This document shows positions 1 to 11,321 of a DNA stretch of 64,000 nt, piece after piece. The stretch spans positions 472,524 through 536,523 of the forward strand of contig NC_049983.1 in NCBI RefSeq assembly GCF_000003815.2, read 5' to 3'. The DNA comes from Branchiostoma floridae. Taxonomy: Eukaryota; Chordata; Leptocardii; Amphioxiformes; Branchiostomatidae. Position numbers and translations under genes: made by a program. Below the pieces are notes generated by a model. That model was not told the DNA's origin, did not search any database, and was given only the letters and a program-made list of their open reading frames with translations. Every line of letters begins with the position of its first letter. Positions within the stretch are counted from its first letter, which is position 1.

Positions 1-312
1 GAATTAGCTGGCCGTTCAAGGGTGTGGTTTGCGACCCAACTCGTCTGGCATGTTATCTGTTTAGATTTGTCCGATTTGTATTATTTTCCAGCTACCCGTG
101 GAACCTGCTAGAGGCTACGAATTCCACACGGACCTCATGCGGACTTGAACATATACGCACGTGTGACCCCACCTATATACATCACACATGGCCTAAATAT
201 AATATGTAGGCCTTATATAATTTTGTTCAGGGCACTTAGTCCCCCTTGCGGATTTAGCATGTATTATATCACTGGAACGGCCTTCCAAAAAACTTTCCTG
301 TAAAGAAACATA

Positions 313-353
313 AGCATAGACAGGGCATATTGACAATATGCCCTGTCTATGCT
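313..353. repeat. Perfect 19-bp inverted repeat with 3-base loop
   Basis: AGCATAGACAGGGCATATT at 313-331 is followed by GAC and by its exact reverse complement at 335-353. It would form a strong hairpin or cruciform. It lies in otherwise unannotated upstream DNA and is too short for a microRNA precursor. Confidence 0.9.
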
Positions 354-519
354 CATGTTTAATTTGAATTTTGTTTTTGACACCGTACACACGGAGGCTT
401 GAAATTCCCATGCGGTAAAAGGAGCAACTTTCCAATGGAGGACATAAAACTTAAAAAAAAAACTTGATGCCAGCAGTCTGTACATGTAGTATCAAATATG
501 TTATGTAACGTTAAATCTG

Positions 520-1175
520 TAACAAATGACATGCCAGCTGCATGTATGTTAAAACAATATGGCTTGCTGTCCATACGTCACTTGTGGCCCCAATGTGTTA
601 AGTGGAAATGCAAGGCACAGAGGAGACACAAATATATGGATGCACATTTGTTGCTGGAAGTATGTCACATACTAGTAAATCCATAACCAACGATATACCA
701 ACATCATATACATTAACACACTCTGCTTCAAGTCTAAACGCCGTTTGGAGTCCCCGTGAAACGTCTTATTTACGCCGGTAGACGTAAAACTTTCACAGAA
801 GACATATGTATGCACATCTGTAGTTGGATTGATTTGACAGTATTCCTAACCAATTGCAATGACATGCCAACTGCATGTATGTAAAGCAGTAGGTTTTCTA
901 TCCTAAAGGAGGTTTCTATCTTTATCAAAAACACACAACACTTTATCAAAAAGGGGATGCCTGCAGTGGCAGGACATATTTGATGTAAATCTGTAACCAA
1001 TGACATGTCAACAACTACTTTGTAAACACACTGGTGTTACTGACCGTAAGGGCACTTGCATTTAATTGCAATCCTTAGCTTGTAATGACATGCCAACTAC
1101 ATGTATGTAAAACAACAGGTTTTCTATCCTAAAGGACGTTTCTAACTTTATCAAAAACACACAAAACTTGCAATC
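520..1175. repeat. Upstream repeated block (CATGCCAACTGCATGTATGT type), also upstream of gene 2
   Basis: A unit containing ATGACATGCCAACT, then GGTTTTCTATCCTAAAGGA and TTTATCAAAAACACACAA, is present at 858-942 and again at 1082-1168, with a fragment at 526-560. The flanking ATTGCAATGACATGCCAACT and TGCCTGCAGTGGCAGGA text recurs at 22885-23010 before gene 2. The gene 1/gene 2 duplication therefore included this upstream DNA. No coding capacity is seen from 1 to 2290. Confidence 0.75.
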
Positions 1176-1354
1176 CTCAGCTGTGAAATTGCGGCACTCT
1201 ATATCAATCAATGCAAGAAATAAAATTTTACTTTAAAAAGTGGACGCCAGCACAGTACAATTGACCTATTTTACGTAAATCTATTTTACGTAATTTTACG
1301 CATATTACGGGGACTATTTTACGTAAATCCGTAAACAATAAGATACCTAAGTAC

Positions 1355-1480
1355 GAGGGGTGATCAATAAGTCCCTACCTTACCCAGACATAAGGTGCAC
1401 AACTCAATTTCGGTCACAATTATATATTATGAATCCATTTCTCAATATCCAAATTTCAAATCAATGCGATCTTTACATTT
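1355..1480 (+). mobile_element. Possible mariner-like terminal remnant
   Basis: GAGGGGTGATCAATAAGTCC at 1356-1375 resembles the ends of mariner-type transposons. The adjoining text (ATAAGGTGCACAACTCAATTT) recurs at 23157-23177 upstream of gene 2 without the terminal motif. No transposase frame is intact. This is a weak call from resemblance only. Confidence 0.25.
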
Positions 1481-2289
1481 CAGTTGATGCCTTTATAAAT
1501 ATCATTACGAAAAAAACGAAAGTTTTGGAAGAGGAGGTTGGTCTAAAGGACCACAACTTGCTAGCCACCAAGCTAGACACAGATGCATGTTCGGACATCG
1601 TTAATAGCACCTCATATGAGGATGAACTCAACTGAAATGAACGAAAAAAACTGTCTGAACTCTGTTCAAATCTGTATGGGTCGTGTTCCTCAGTCCATGA
1701 CTTTCCCCAGAGCTGACGTTCATCCACAGTTTCCACACGCTTAATGATCAGATGACAGCTCAATCGTCCTTCTCTCTCACCTAACGTTACGAATACTCAA
1801 AATGACTTCGCCTTCAGAGTAATTATCACAATGATTTGAAGTTTGGTGGGTATTCGTACAAAGATCTATGTCTTTTAACTATGTCTTGAGTTATGTACTT
1901 TATTTCTTGGACGAGGCCACGAACTTATTGATCTCGTATTGTAAGGAAATATCATTTTAAAGAACGTAGGGGCGGTTGGTTGTTATCCACATATCTATGG
2001 CACAGTATCAATTGGAAGGTGGAGTTCAACCTTCTCCTCTCACCGCCTTATATCTCCCAAACCGTAGTCAGTTTCCCTTTTTTTTTACACGTAAGTTATA
2101 TTCTATTGGGTGGGCCAACTATACTCTCTCTTGGCAGTCGGGCTGAATTGCGAGGAGCTTACAATAGGCGGGGCTAAATCGCAAGGGTCTGGAGCGAGCT
2201 GCCATTCGGCGCCACTCAGGTGACCTCAATACGGCAGTAATTGCCCCAGGTGCGGCCATGGGACAGTAGAGTTTAAACCACTCACACCG

Positions 2290-2470
2290 GGAAGGTCACC
2301 TACCCTTTTCGATAAGTGTGGTGGGTTCTTTAAAGTGCGAGACCTCCATTTAACGTTCTATCCAAGTAAAGTAAGGAAAGTCGTTTAAAGTGCCTTTTCA
2401 CAGGATCGGTGACATGGCTGGGTTCGAACTTGCGACCTCTCGGTCCTGAGCTGCGCCACGCGATCTCACT
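2290..2470 (-). mobile_element. tRNA-derived SINE-like element
   Basis: On the minus strand, from about 2466 downward, it reads GTGGCGCAGCTCAGGACCG and then GGTCGCAAGTTCGAACCC, which fit the A and B boxes of a tRNA-type RNA polymerase III promoter. Its tail (TCGATAAGTG, GACCTCCATTTAAC) is shared with 38500-38590, marking one interspersed family. Confidence 0.55.
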
Positions 2471-2509
2471 TTAAGTGGATTGAGTAACGTAAAGTCCAAA
2501 GGGCACAGG

Positions 2510-2605
2510 ATCTGTAGCACGTCGGGATTGGAACCCAGGACCCCTGGTGTCTGGTCCAAACACCAAGCAGTTGCAACTCCATGCACATGCATGTCCATAA
2601 GGACT
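2510..2605 (-). mobile_element. tRNA-like module in the gene 1 upstream region
   Basis: The minus strand reads GGTCCTGGGTTCCAATCC, a good B box, preceded by a tRNA-like arm region. Acceptor-stem pairing is poor, so a tRNA-derived SINE head is more likely than a functional tRNA. A diverged copy at 23375-23455 lies at the same place before gene 2 (GGATCCTGGGTTCAAAACC on the minus strand). Confidence 0.45.
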
Positions 2606-2639
2606 TAAGGACGCTTCCTTATCAGCCACACTGCTTCCT

Positions 2640-2772
2640 CTTGTAAATCAAATATAATTATAATTATGCAGAAGGTCGTTCTTGTGAAGACATAATCACG
2701 AAAGGCTTTATAAAGGTGGGCATTTGCTACAAGTGCCTCGCTGGGAGAAACGAGTGATACACGTGCCTTGAG
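2640..2772 (+). promoter_or_regulatory. Proximal promoter of gene 1 with TATA box
   Basis: TATAAA lies at 2709-2714 in the context GGCTTTATAAAGG, 59 bases before the start codon. A transcription start near 2740 and a 5' leader of roughly 30 bases would follow. The surrounding 130 bases are strongly conserved at 23480-23615 upstream of gene 2, including the ATTTGCT, AAGTGCCTCG and AACGAGTGA blocks. The TATA box itself is not conserved there. Confidence 0.7.
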
Positions 2773-5700
2773 ATGTCAACCTGCGTTTCTACAGTAGTGC
2801 TCTTGGGCCTTCTGACTGTGGTCTTGTCGCAGAACCCAAGTAAGGCCAGCTCAAAAGATTCTCATTGACTTTTTGTTTGTTAGAGAACTCTCTCCACTCA
2901 CTCGTTCTATTATGTATTGGCTTTTCAATATCATTATCTTTTGGATAGTGCTAGTCTGTATGGGGTCTTCCGTGTGGTGATATTCTGTACAGTGCTATTC
3001 TAGATCTGTATTTGCTATTCTGTATGGGGCTCTTTCGTGTGGTTATATTCTGTATAATGCTATTCTAGATCTGTAAATTGCTATTCTGCTATTCCCTTAT
3101 TCATGCCGAAAATATTTACGTTAATACGTTAAGGGAAGTAATGGGCAGGAGTTGTAGGGGTTAAGTATTATGTCAAATTGTTTTATAAACACACCACAAG
3201 TGGAATTGCGCCCCAAATAGGCTGATCATGAATTTATAATCTTTTAGAAAATTATAATTCCCCTTCTGGAGTTCAGTGCCCTTTTAAATCAATGATCAGC
3301 TGTGATAAAATTCAATCTATTCGATTTTTGTCATTGATGTATTGGTTACGGGCTCTAGCCTTGTCAAGTTTGATGGACATGAAAGCCATAGCATATTACA
3401 AAAAGACAAAAACATGTCGGAGATATTTCACTACGAGACACTCGTAGATACCCCATGAAATTGGCATGTCTAATGTATACGTCGAATCGTATATTCCTAT
3501 CTTATCCTCCTTAAGTATGTCTTAACATAAAGTTGTTACTGACAGTGCTGTTGGTAGTATTTTCTTTGAACTTTCAATTACAATTTATAGTAACATAATA
3601 TGGATGTATAGGCAAAGGTCATACATTGCTCTGCGCAGTTGTACCGACATGTTAAACAAATATTACGTGGGAACCCAACCAGCTGTGTTTCTACTTCTTG
3701 ATATAAATAAATCTCAAATCATGCAACGTTTAACACCATTTCCTCTTAACGCACTCTCTCTGTTACCTAAATTGACAGAGAAAAATTCATCTTTTAACAC
3801 TTTGTGCTCTTAATTGTTTTTAGCTACGTAATAGACTTTTTTTCCATATTTTTTATGATATACACAATAAAAAATCGAACGTTACACACATCCGTTGAGG
3901 TCGCAGTGAAAGGGCAGCGCGATCTCCTTTTGGTGGAAAGGGGGGTTCTAACTTTGGAGAATGGTGTATGTTATATACCCTCCAAGCAGCGGTTAGGACC
4001 TGGCTTGTGTTAGACGTTTTATATGTGGTTGGGAAAAGATTGTTTTTGCTGGTGTGTTCTTTTCCATTCTTCTTCTGTCGTAGCCAATAATAGAGATATT
4101 AGCTGTTTATAATAGATTTGGGTGCCTACTGGCCGCAAATACACCTGAGATTATATATAAATACACCCGATAATATAATAATATGAGCAAATTTTACAGG
4201 TTCGCTATAGCTATAGGCAAGCCCAATGGTATGCGAGAAGCTTTTGTCATTATTTCTTGGAATGTAAAACCAAAAGATACCTAGCAAAACTGTGTATCCT
4301 CTGTTTGTAGTGTTACTAAGCGTAAGTGAAGTGTAGTGTACTGCCTGCTTGGCTGAAGATCTGCCCAAGGCTATGGAGGATAGGGAAGGATGGAGGAAGA
4401 GAGTCATGTCCATCCGTGCAACCAGCACGCCCGGATGATGATTATGTAGTGTAGTTAGGTCCGAACTATACCTAATTTCAAGCTGGAATATATAATGCTT
4501 TGTGGATGCTTATTAGATAGAATTTCAAACTACTGAGAGAGCATAGTGAAGCCCACACCCACTGACAACTGATAATTTGACATAGAAATAAAATAATCAG
4601 CACTCACACATAAATATGTATCTTTGGAGTGAGTATTTACACAGACTGAAATGACGTCACTTGTTTTACTAGGGTGCCCGGATGTTGACCCTACCCTGAC
4701 CCCATGGAACCCTGGGCATGACCGCAACGCGCAGGTGGTTGTGGGTAGGGGACAGAGCTACTTACTCCAGTCATCCGCCACTTTTCACTCACTGGAAGTC
4801 AAAGACGGGGGTAAGAAGTGGTCTCTACCAGACTTGTAAGAGATATAACATTTCCATCGTCATCAGTAGATTAAAAACATGTTATGCACAAAAGCTATAA
4901 CGGACGTCCTTAATAAGCACGTCCGCGATTCTGAGTATGCATGTGCATCGACAGAAATTTGGGGCAGTATGTCAAAGGTGAAGGCCCCTAACTTGCAAAC
5001 AGTTCTCGTCTCGAAGCATTGCCCTTATTTGCATATTACATTTGCATAAAGCGACCAGAAGTGCTTTGTCAATGTCTGAGGGGCCCTCATCTTTTTACAT
5101 GTGTACTTGGAACCGAACGTGCCTTCCTTCATGTTTCTTAAGTAAATTATAGGAAATGATGACGGCTAACGTTTTGTCGTGCTCTTTCCGTTGTGTCCTT
5201 TTTTTTCCATGAACAGGAAGGCTCGTATTTGCTGACTTGGGATCAACAAGTGATGCAGAAATCGTCCTGAGGTCACGGGAGGTCATCGTGGCCAGCGATG
5301 GGGAGTTCCACGTCGGCAGTGAGACCTGTCCGTACCAGGGGAAGGCCACGGTGTCCCTGTATGGCCGCTCGGACGACCAGAAGAACAGCAAGCAGTTCCT
5401 GGTCATGGCAGGTGGGACACTAGAGATCCACGGGCAACACAAGCTGGCGTGGACTCAGCTCACACAGACAGTTCCGGCAGGGGGACTCCCTAAGGTGGGT
5501 TCTGGTTCTAAGTCGTTGTGTATGGATACTGTCATTGCAGTGAATTTCTTGCCAGTCGTTTGCTTCCACGTGAATGGTTTCAGCAGGTTGTTTTAAAAGT
5601 CACTTAATAACAAGATTCTTTGCACACGTCAACCTAGCGTTTTAGTGACCGCCTGTCAATGACTTATATTGTACTGCAGTAAAGATGTCGCTGCTTACAG

Positions 5701-8700
5701 ATATGCTCCCAGACGTAAAACATTATGTACATGTATACTCTAGTAGGTAGTGACGAAGTGTTTACAAAGTGGGTAATCTGCAATATCGTTAATCATTATT
5801 TGCAATGGATTCTCGTCGAATGAACACGTTAATGGTTACGAATATACACTGAACCAACAGTAAAAGCTAATACAAGTGTACCCCAAACCTGAGAACAGTG
5901 CCCCATCTTATTGTATTTCAGGGTACCTATGCTTGGGATTCGGACACTATGGGAGGGGGCCGCGGAATGCACGTGCACGTCATGGACGAGATATCTGGGG
6001 CCGTGGTGGACTGGCAAACCTTCGACACGTACGGCAGCGAACAGAACAGCATAATCCTGGGGGATTTCATCGACCAAATACCGCCGGGGAGAATCGTGGC
6101 ACTGATAACCAAAGGCGACGCCTCCCGGAAACTAGAGGCAACAGCCCGACAGAAGATCAGTGAAGCGTTGGGAAGCATCGAAATTGCTTCATTGGGATAC
6201 AGGTATATTACAATCAGAATGGCATTAATGTGGTCACGATTTTGACAGCTGAATATGATTTCTGAAGGGAATACATGTATTTATCAGCGGGGGTGTTGAA
6301 CCGAAAAAAGCAACCGCTTTTTTGACATACGCCAAACAATGTCAATATATTGAACTTATACGGACTTGATATGTACACATGTTTGACAACCCTCTAACAT
6401 ATGTACACACCTATGTCATTCTAGGCATCCGTGGGTGTTAGTGGGTGTAAAGGGAGACCCCAGCGCTGTAGTTGAGCAAAGGATCCCATATATCGGTGAG
6501 TACTGCTTTGGACTATAATCTCATTTGTCATGGTCGGTAGGGCCGCCTTTTCTAAATGCTGCGGTCACATTAAAAAATGATAGTTTATGTTTTTTTTTAC
6601 AATCTCTGGTGTGACTCCTGCGTGATCCTTTGGACATCGTACAGGTACCGTGCTATTTTGGGAGCATGGCCGGGCCCCTGGATTTTTTTAAAAACTTGCA
6701 GTTAAAATCAATTCGAGACCCGGCATAGACACCGGCACTTACACGCAAAAACACCGAAAATGACCCACCTCATATCCAGCAAACCTCCTTGACAAATTTA
6801 TTGCTTCAAGGCCGGCCGGGGCCCCTGCATGCGTGGGTACAGCTAGGACAGTGGCATGATGAAGGTCTGCATGACAACAGTCACAATTCTTCATGGCATA
6901 TTTATTCCAACGTGCTCTATATCATGTTTAAGACACACAGACCACCGGCACCGCTGCCATCACAGCCACCTTTGATGCTTTCTTCGGCTCCTTCGGCGTC
7001 ACTGCCACAAGTGCATGGCTGGGAGGTAAGGACAATAAGAACAATGTGATCTGTATTGAAAAACTTGCTTACTAGATAGAAATGTAGTCTAACGTAGAGT
7101 AGCAAAGTTTATTTGGCCCTCGACAATAGCATTGTATACCATTACCTAGCTGGTCTCCTATAATCTTTAATTATCTACCCTAGGAAGATCGTCTTTCACC
7201 TTTTCTGTGGAGGGTGCAGGAAGTGAGTACGTCATCAACCTGAAGGATGACGTGAGTTCCTGGCAGCCTGGGGACCACATCGTGCTGGCCAGCACGGACT
7301 ACAACATGGAACAGGCAGAAGAGTTCCAGCTGCTGCCATGTCAGGAGTGCTCCAGCCATCAGGTCAAAATCAGCGGTACGCGATGCTCCTTTGGACATTC
7401 CTTCTTAACTATCTGGTGTCCTTTTATTCTTTCAAAATATCAATATATTCCCTCAGTCCTTGAAACAGTTAATCACTAGATAGTGCTTAACTCTTTTACA
7501 GGGCAAATCAAGTACACTCATTTCGGCGAGATCTCGGATGAAGTAGACTTGCGGGGAGAGGTCGGTCTGCTGACTAGGAACATCAAGTTCCAGGGGGAGG
7601 TAGAGGACAGCTGCTACGGAGACAACTTCTGTCAGTACTTCGACTACGACACGTATGGAGGGCATGTGAAGGTATTTTTGGACTTAGCATGTTGACATGT
7701 CATAACATACATAGCTTGGCAGAAAAAAAGTCTTTCTAGGTCTTGCTCTGAACAGAATTAGCCCTTTTTTGTGTCTTCCCCCCTCACAATTGTCGTTTCT
7801 TATCACCAGATTTTACCAGGTTTCAAGAACGTCCACTTGTCCGGTATCGAGTTCACCCGCATGGGTCAGCAGGTGGTGGGGAGCTACCCTGTCCACTTTC
7901 ACATGACCGGAGATGTGGACGAAGTCGGAGGCTACAGCCGCCCAACGTACGTCCGAGAGCTGTCCATTCACCACTGCTTCTCTCGCTGTGTGACCATCCA
8001 TGGGACCCATGGACTATTGGTGAGGCATGACCAATTGCTTAAACCACAATATTACTAAAATGAGAAGTCATAACCTAATCTTACTTGATTTTGATATGCG
8101 TTGATATTTCTACGGCAGTTTTCAGACAAATGTGTACTCGTACTTTTGCAGGTCCAGGACACAGTTGGATACGACACACTTGGTCATTGCTTTTTCCTAG
8201 AAGACGGAGTGGAGCAACGTAACGTTCTGGACCACAACCTGGGTCTGGTGACGCGGGCAGGCACACTTTTGCCCACCGACAGGGACGACAACATGTGCCA
8301 GACCATGAGGGACGCGGTCTACGGGGACTATATTCCAGAGTTAACTGACTGTCGGTGAGATAAATTTTCAGCTAATTTGCAATATATGCTTAAAAAATAC
8401 CAGGATTTGAATTACCCTACATCGGTAGATTTGTATAAGATATTGCTTTCAACAGCAACTTGTTCATAGATTTAAATTATTTTATGCAGTTCTCTTCCTA
8501 CATGTGCCTTTACTATGATTTTTTTAATGATGCTATATTGTACAAGACTGCGTCATAAGTTCTTCATATTGCATTTGCAATGACGTAACTCTGTAACTCC
8601 GATAAGCATTTTTAACTCACACTTTGCTATGCAATTCAAAGGGCAGTGACCACTTTCTGGATTACCCATCCAAACAACGTTATCACCAACAATGCGGCCG

Positions 8701-11266
8701 CCGGATCTTTGGTAAGCATTTTCTTCCTCCTTTCCTTGGATGTCACAGGACAATCAAATATCAGACTGACGACAAGGATATTTTTCGCTAGCTAATTTGT
8801 GTAATGCGATCTGTTGTATTTCTCCAGAGTATATATCCAAGCATACCGGTGTGACAGTGATCTCGCCCTTCTTTAGCGTTTTCGCCCCCCCCCCCCCGAG
8901 CAGCTGGTTACTACATATTACAGGTGCGCTACCTGGTACTATACTGCACCTGGGGAGTAACGTATATGGTGTGTTACCTGGTACCTATATGGCACCTTAT
9001 TACCGTACCGTAAGATGTCATACCTGGAAAGTCGATACTATATTGTTCGGTGCAAACATGACATTGAAATGAAAAAGAAAATTTTTGCAGCTGAGGTGGC
9101 ATAAAAACAGTGCTACTGCGAACGTATAAATCAACACTGTCTATGGTACGGAATACGTCAGCTATATGTTTTCAATTTGTCACAATGTTTTCTTTTTTGT
9201 GCTGGAAACATTTCCAAAGCACTAACAAAAACACACGTGAACAATAGTTTCTCATTATAAACACTATCTACGCGCAAGTTGATATAGCTGTTGCTAAATG
9301 CTACACAAACACTTGTAAAGTCTTAAGAAACACGGGTAAATGAATCAGTTCCTAAATACTAGAAAAACAGTCATGTTGGAGGTGAAGATATCCCTTGGCC
9401 AGGTGCATATACCAAAATGTGCGTTATTCTAATTAATACCTAATATTTGCATAATTAATAAAGACATTACATAGTTTTTTTGTGGTCACTTCATGGTAGA
9501 GACTTCATATTGGAGATATATAGGTTGCTTAAGGACAGGTGAACACAATGAAATACATCTTATGTCAAGACTCAGGTATATGCAATAATGGGAATACAAG
9601 GGACCCAACCCTCCTTGTCTGAAACAAGTTCAACTATCTTATTACCATGTAAATACGTTAATATTGATACTATGAATGGAGTTATGTATCAAACTCGTGT
9701 ACTTATATCATTCTGAAACTGCATTTTGTGATTTATACCAATCAACTTCTAAAATGTCATGTAAACCCGTTTTTGGGGGGGGGGGCGAAATCGCTAAAGG
9801 GAGGCGAGGTAGGGGGGCGAGATCACTAGCTGGGGAGGGCGAGATCACTAGTGATTTCGCCCCGGGGGGGGCGAGATCGCTAGTGATTTCGCCCGGGGGG
9901 GGGGCGAGATCGCTAGTGATTTCGCCGGGGGGGGGGCGAGATCACAGGGGGGGCGAGATCGCTGTCACACCGGGTCAACCTTGCTCCTCTCGATAAATGT
10001 GTTCAGTTCCTCTACGTGCAGAGATTTGGTGCTTGGGGCTTATACCTGACGCTCTCTCATACACAACACCCTCCGAAATGTAGAATGTAGTACCTTTACT
10101 TAAAGACAATTTATATCAGTTCAACTTTAATGCAGAATTTTTTTGGGGGAAAACTTTTATTTGGAACGTACAGAAAATGTCTCCGTATATCTACAGCATA
10201 CCGGGATCTGGTACATCTTTCACCGTGAGCCGACCGGCCCGTCAGCGGGCGCCCTCCCGAGGTACCATGCAGAGCGGTCGCCGTTGGGACAGTTCTACAA
10301 CAACAGAGCGCACTCTAACGGAATAGTGGGTATCCTTTTATTCTTTGCAAGAAGCTTGGGCTCAAACAGGCGTGCTTAGAACACCAGAGCATCTCTGAGT
10401 AATCTTACGCAGACAATTATATTTAATATATTGTGTGACTAGACATACAGTAATTTATTAATGTTGAGAACGTAAAAGTGTCATATATACGCATTCATAA
10501 GGCGAAGCTAGCAATTGTTTAGTGTCTTATATAGTATTAAGACAAATGGCACACTATTAGTATTACGTCTGTTGAACATGTTGACAGTATCCATTGAAAT
10601 GGGACAACACTTTATGGTTGGGCCCGCATTTGTATGTAACACTACAGAGTCACCTAGTACATACCTAGTACATACCTGCAAGGGGTACGGACAGTACAAA
10701 CCTGGAAAATGTGATAGACGGTCACCAAAACGTTAGCTCATGTAAACTGTTGGTGGTTGTAAATCAAGACCATGTTTCTAGCAGCTCATTCCCTGAGCAG
10801 AGAACCACAATGCTTTTGTTGTAAACTCACGTAACTGTTGTGTTTGCTCAGGACGGGCTTATGATCGACGGCGGAGTGAAGACCACTCAGCCATCCGCAA
10901 CTGCACCGGAGGAGTACCTATCCAGAACCGGTGCACGGTATTTACTCTTTCCAAACATTTCCTTCCTACGTCATATTCGATGTTGCTTAACCTTTCTCCT
11001 GGGTTGTACATTCATTGTAGCTGCATATGTGGTCCGTATTTGTTTGGATTGATAGAATTTCTCACCTAAATTTGGAATACCATATCAAAGCACACCGGAT
11101 AAGGAAGTAAATGCAGCAGAACAGAAGAGGTGAAATTTTACTGATTTGATGAAGCAATAAGCCTAGGAAACTAACAAATTGACACAAAATTGTGAGCAGG
11201 CCAAGGGTTCTGAATTGAATGATTTGGTATAATAAGTTATGTATCTTAAACAAGCACTCAAGTTCG

Positions 11267-11321
<55 letters not shown>

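Noticed and set aside
313-353. microRNA precursor
   Set aside because: The 41-base hairpin with a 3-base loop is too short for Drosha/Dicer processing.
2510-2605. Functional tRNA gene
   Set aside because: The B box is good but acceptor-stem pairing is poor and a decayed copy exists before gene 2, so a SINE-type module is the better reading.
9676-9996. Glycine/arginine-rich 106-codon frame
   Set aside because: It is a translation of the G-rich tandem array of the 8846-9973 element, produced by the repeat period and not by coding constraint.
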